Under the pieces are notes generated by a model. The model searched no databases, was not told where the DNA came from, and worked only from the letters and a program-made list of their open reading frames with translations. Made by a program: the position numbers and the translations under genes. Shown here piece after piece: positions 61,509 through 64,000 of a stretch of 64,000 nt of DNA; position 1 is the first letter of the stretch; every line of letters starts with the position of its first letter. This stretch comes from Lysinibacillus_B sp050613145 (GTDB lineage: Bacteria > Bacillota > Bacilli > Bacillales_A > Planococcaceae): assembly GCF_050613145.1 (NCBI RefSeq), contig NZ_CP192507.1, positions 1,860,001 to 1,924,000 of the forward strand, read 5' to 3'.

Positions 61509-61677
61509 CATTAACTTTTATGCTATAGCTAACGCAAAGATTAAGTTGCTATCTATGGAACGAATATCCCTTGAGTTAAGTACGAAAATGTAATAGATAT
61601 CCCAAAACAGTTTTATTCATCCTTGAAATTAGGTAAAATAATAATTCTAAATAATAAAATTATTCGGAGGATTTACG

Positions 61678-62499
61678 ATGGATAAAGTACAAGCGTTAGC
61701 GATAGCGTTGCCATATTTACATGAAGCAATGAAGGGTGAGGCGACAATGGTTGTCGTGGATCGAGACGAAATTGTGCAAGCATATTTACCCGGTGGGAAA
61801 ATCAATGTTGGTTACCAAACGGGGCAAAAAATGAACGCGGATGATCAAATTTTAGTGTCAGCACTGCGCGGTCAAAAGCCGGATTTTATCGTTGGTAAAG
61901 AAGTATACGGCGTAGAGTTTAATGCCTATGCGTTTCCGATTAAAGAAGGCACAAAAGTTATAGGGGCAGTTGGCTTTGGTGTACCAATTGAAAATAAGCT
62001 AAAGCTTGAAGGTTATATGCAGTCCATGAACGGGATTATTAATAATTTACACGATAAAGTGCATACGATTGCATCGCATTCTCAGCAGTTAGCTGCTACA
62101 ACACATGAAATCAATATACAGGCGGAGCAAGTACGAGAAGATGCAGAACGCTCTAACGGTATTACAGATTTAATTAAAAATATTTCCAATCAAACGAATT
62201 TACTTGGACTAAATGCATCTATTGAAGCAGCCCGTGCAGGGGTACACGGTGCAGGGTTTAATATTGTGGCCCAAGAGGTACGGAAGCTGTCTTCCCAAAC
62301 GTCATCAGCGACTCAAAATATTGAAGATGCACTGAAAAATATTAATTCGAACTTACATACACTACGTGAGAATTTATCCCAAATTAATCAAGCGACATCT
62401 GAACAAGCAACACTTGTCCAAGATTTCAGCACGATTATTGAGCAGTTAAATGAATTAAGCGTAGAGATGCGTGATTTTATGGGGATGGCATTGCGATAA
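61678..62499 (+). CDS. YfmS-like soluble chemotaxis signal transducer
   Basis: 273 aa without membrane segments. An N-terminal sensor of about 125 residues (DRDEIVQAYLPGGKINVGYQTG) of the single-Cache/PAS-like type is joined to a short MCP signalling bundle with NISNQTNLLGLNASIEAARAG at the tip. B. subtilis YfmS has the same layout. No methylation helices of full length are seen. Cytoplasmic ligand unknown. Confidence 0.88.
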   Translation: MDKVQALAIALPYLHEAMKGEATMVVVDRDEIVQAYLPGGKINVGYQTGQKMNADDQILVSALRGQKPDFIVGKEVYGVEFNAYAFPIKEGTKVIGAVGFGVPIENKLKLEGYMQSMNGIINNLHDKVHTIASHSQQLAATTHEINIQAEQVREDAERSNGITDLIKNISNQTNLLGLNASIEAARAGVHGAGFNIVAQEVRKLSSQTSSATQNIEDALKNINSNLHTLRENLSQINQATSEQATLVQDFSTIIEQLNELSVEMRDFMGMALR

Positions 62500-62525
62500 T
62501 TGTAGAGTAGGGTGTTAGGTGATTT

Positions 62526-62549
62526 TACAGAATTCCGAACGAGAAAGCC
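62526..62549 (+). repeat. Solo match to the left end of the IS200/IS605 element
   Basis: TACAGAATTCCGAACGAGAAAGCC matches the first 25 bases of the IS left end (23701 downward on the minus strand) with one indel/mismatch pair. No right end or tnp gene follows in 62550-62720. Either an excision scar or an old remnant. Confidence 0.5.
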
Positions 62550-62722
62550 CAGTTCTTTAGTTAAATAGACTAAACTAATAAGAGGGTATTATGTTCAATA
62601 TATGACCATACAGTTATTCATTAAATAAGCTTATGTAACATCGCTCAAAATGGTTATCAACCGTTGCCATGATTGATTTTTGGTGATTGTGCATAAAAAG
62701 GGGTATAAATGATGTTCATAAG

Positions 62723-62763
62723 AAGAGCCATGAAACGTTAATAGTGTTTCATGGCTCTTTTTG
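62723..62763 (+). terminator. Terminator
   Basis: AAGAGCCATGAAAC pairs perfectly with GTTTCATGGCTCTT across a 9-nt loop, then TTTT. It lies 220 bp after the YfmS-like gene; no ORF lies between. Confidence 0.85.
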
Positions 62764-62839
62764 TACTCCCTAAATTTGATTTGGGAACGTTATTAACGTT
62801 TATTTTGTATACTTTATAACTCTTTAGTGAACTAAGTTA

Positions 62840-63109
62840 TTAAAAGAAAAGTAGCCATAACAAAACGGCAAAGCCTAAAAAGCATAGTCCAAATACAAAA
62901 GAAAGAATCTTAAAAATAACGATATGAAATTCCTTTGGAGCAAATTTTTCAGAAATTAATAATAAAACACTAAATATCAATTCAATCCAAGTGAAAGTAT
63001 TAAAAGTAAAATCATCATCTTCTTCATATTTTTTAAAAGTAACATAAAAAGCATTCCCTGCAATAAACAATAAAAGCAATGAACTGATGATCAATAAATA
63101 TATATTCAA
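62840..63109 (-). CDS. Small three-helix membrane protein
   Basis: 89 aa with hydrophobic segments at about 3-22, 37-53 and 64-88, and an acidic loop KKYEEDDDFTF. AGGAGAGAC lies upstream of ATG 63109. No family recognised. Monocistronic, AT-rich. Confidence 0.62.
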   Translation of the reverse strand: MNIYLLIISSLLLLFIAGNAFYVTFKKYEEDDDFTFNTFTWIELIFSVLLLISEKFAPKEFHIVIFKILSFVFGLCFLGFAVLLWLLFF

Positions 63110-63270
63110 AATGTCTCTCCTGCTGTTGTTTCTCTTTCAACCCAATTCTATTATATCTTTTGTTCTGACGGTTGACAGCGTTCCCCAATAATTAAAATTT
63201 TCCCAAAGCGAGATTTAGGTGCATTTTTACCTTAACATTCTAAATGTGTATAAATCTTAAGTGACCTTGA

Positions 63271-63510
63271 TTACTGCTTTTTACTTTTGAAATCTTCATA
63301 TTCTCCCCAAGCTATGTATGTTACGCCTATTATTAAAGCAAGAATGCTACATACACTTAATGGGCTTCCTACATAGCTTAGCATTGCATTAAATAATTCT
63401 TCGTCCCAACTTGAAACACCTGAGCCAAAGATTGCTGCACTAATATATTTTGCTGAAAATAAAAATGCAGCTATCGCTATAAAAGCAACACCTGTTCCAC
63501 GTTTACTCAT
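63271..63510 (-). CDS. Small two-helix membrane protein
   Basis: 79 aa from ATG 63510 (AAGGAGTG upstream). TM helices at about 7-28 and 48-68, separated by SGVSSWDEELFNAMLSYVG, ending in a charged tail YEDFKSKKQ. No family recognised. Confidence 0.65.
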   Translation of the reverse strand: MSKRGTGVAFIAIAAFLFSAKYISAAIFGSGVSSWDEELFNAMLSYVGSPLSVCSILALIIGVTYIAWGEYEDFKSKKQ

Positions 63511-63718
63511 TCAATACACTCCTTAACTCTTTATAATATTCTATAAAATCTTGTTATTACCTTCCAAAAGTCCCCAAACCGTCGTTTGGTAGCTTTAAGA
63601 GATTAACGTTGCAAATCCGCATAAATCTGACGCGATTCCATAATGGAGTTACGTTTCTCATCTAGGAGAGTAGGATGTCAGGTATTTTGACCATTAATAT
63701 ATTTCGCTAAGATTAACT

Positions 63719-63758
63719 TGATGTTTTGATGTTTTGATGTTTTGATGTTTTGATGTTT
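63719..63758. repeat. Octanucleotide tandem repeat
   Basis: Five perfect copies of TGATGTTT. It lies in a noncoding stretch (63511-63873) where I see no gene. Confidence 0.9.
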
Positions 63759-63873
63759 GCGTATTTTAATCATTTTTTAAAAAGAGGTTACGCCCACTTC
63801 GGCAATCCTGAAAATATTATATTCTTAATAGAACAAGGAACTTCAATTTAAAATAAATATTGCTTACATATTC

Positions 63874-64000
63874 TTATTTAATAGTTAAGTCCTTAATCGT
63901 TACATTCCGCAACTTCGCACTATACATTATTGTAGACCTAATTGTTTGTATATCATCAAAACTAGACATTTTTATTTGAAGTACTGCTCCACCTTTTAAA
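63874..64000 (-). CDS. C-terminal fragment of a gene cut by the window edge
   Basis: On the minus strand an open frame runs from the edge to TAA (63876-63874), about 41 codons: ..LKGGAVLQIKMSSFDD...LRNVTIKDLTIK. Codon use and composition look coding, but no family can be named from so little. The rest lies beyond 64000. Confidence 0.5.
   Translation of the reverse strand, partial: LKGGAVLQIKMSSFDDIQTIRSTIMYSAKLRNVTIKDLTIK

Overview
The window is AT-rich Firmicutes DNA with strong Shine-Dalgarno sequences, GTG and TTG starts, and gene content typical of Bacillales. The odhAB, pdxST, opuA, preQ1 queF and cydABS-type genes, together with the protein style, suggest the Planococcaceae (Lysinibacillus or Solibacillus relatives). 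That placement is an inference from memory. No rRNA, tRNA, CRISPR array or prophage was seen.

Layout. 1-3 kb: end of odhA plus odhB (TCA cycle). 3.1-3.7 kb: GC-rich repeat element. 3.9-6.7 kb: a lysine (L-box) riboswitch with its own promoter and terminator, driving an amino-acid ABC transporter. 6.7-12.3 kb: small genes, TelA/XpaC-type genes, an acylphosphatase, a soluble globin-like/CZB chemoreceptor and a cold-shock gene with a terminator-like leader. 12.5-17.8 kb: a long imperfect inverted repeat (arms about 770 and 575 bp) enclosing four genes, one an HPt-REC-GGDEF-REC protein. 17.8-21.1 kb: a response regulator and a hybrid kinase. 21.1-23.7 kb: a vanY-type carboxypeptidase gene split by an IS200/IS605 element whose ends can be placed exactly. 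23.8-31 kb: housekeeping and accessory genes, a Nudix deletion remnant and a two-ATPase ABC exporter.

31-47.4 kb is the most interesting part. It holds a sulfide oxidation and cytochrome bd block: cydDC, a divergent operon of sulfide:quinone reductase, DUF1641, CstB-like persulfide dioxygenase-rhodanese, a rhodanese-like protein and an NreBC-like two-component system, then (after an HPP/CGNR/isochorismatase insert) TauE, cydA, cydB and cydS with an extra microprotein gene. Four promoters here (cydDC, sqr, tauE-cydAB and one with no ORF) share the palindrome TATAGGGG-N4-CCCCTATA, each with a -10 hexamer beginning exactly 22 bp beyond the palindrome edge. I infer one regulon, plausibly controlled by the local two-component system, that joins sulfide detoxification to a sulfide-tolerant terminal oxidase and includes an orphan small RNA of about 85 nt.

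47.4-64 kb: preQ1-I riboswitch with queF, queC and yhhQ; a TetM/EF-G-like GTPase; AraC and TetR regulators; pdxST; a second repeat element whose middle is a 102-bp tandem array; the opuA glycine-betaine transporter; a patatin; a YfmS-like soluble chemoreceptor; small membrane proteins; and the tail of a truncated gene.
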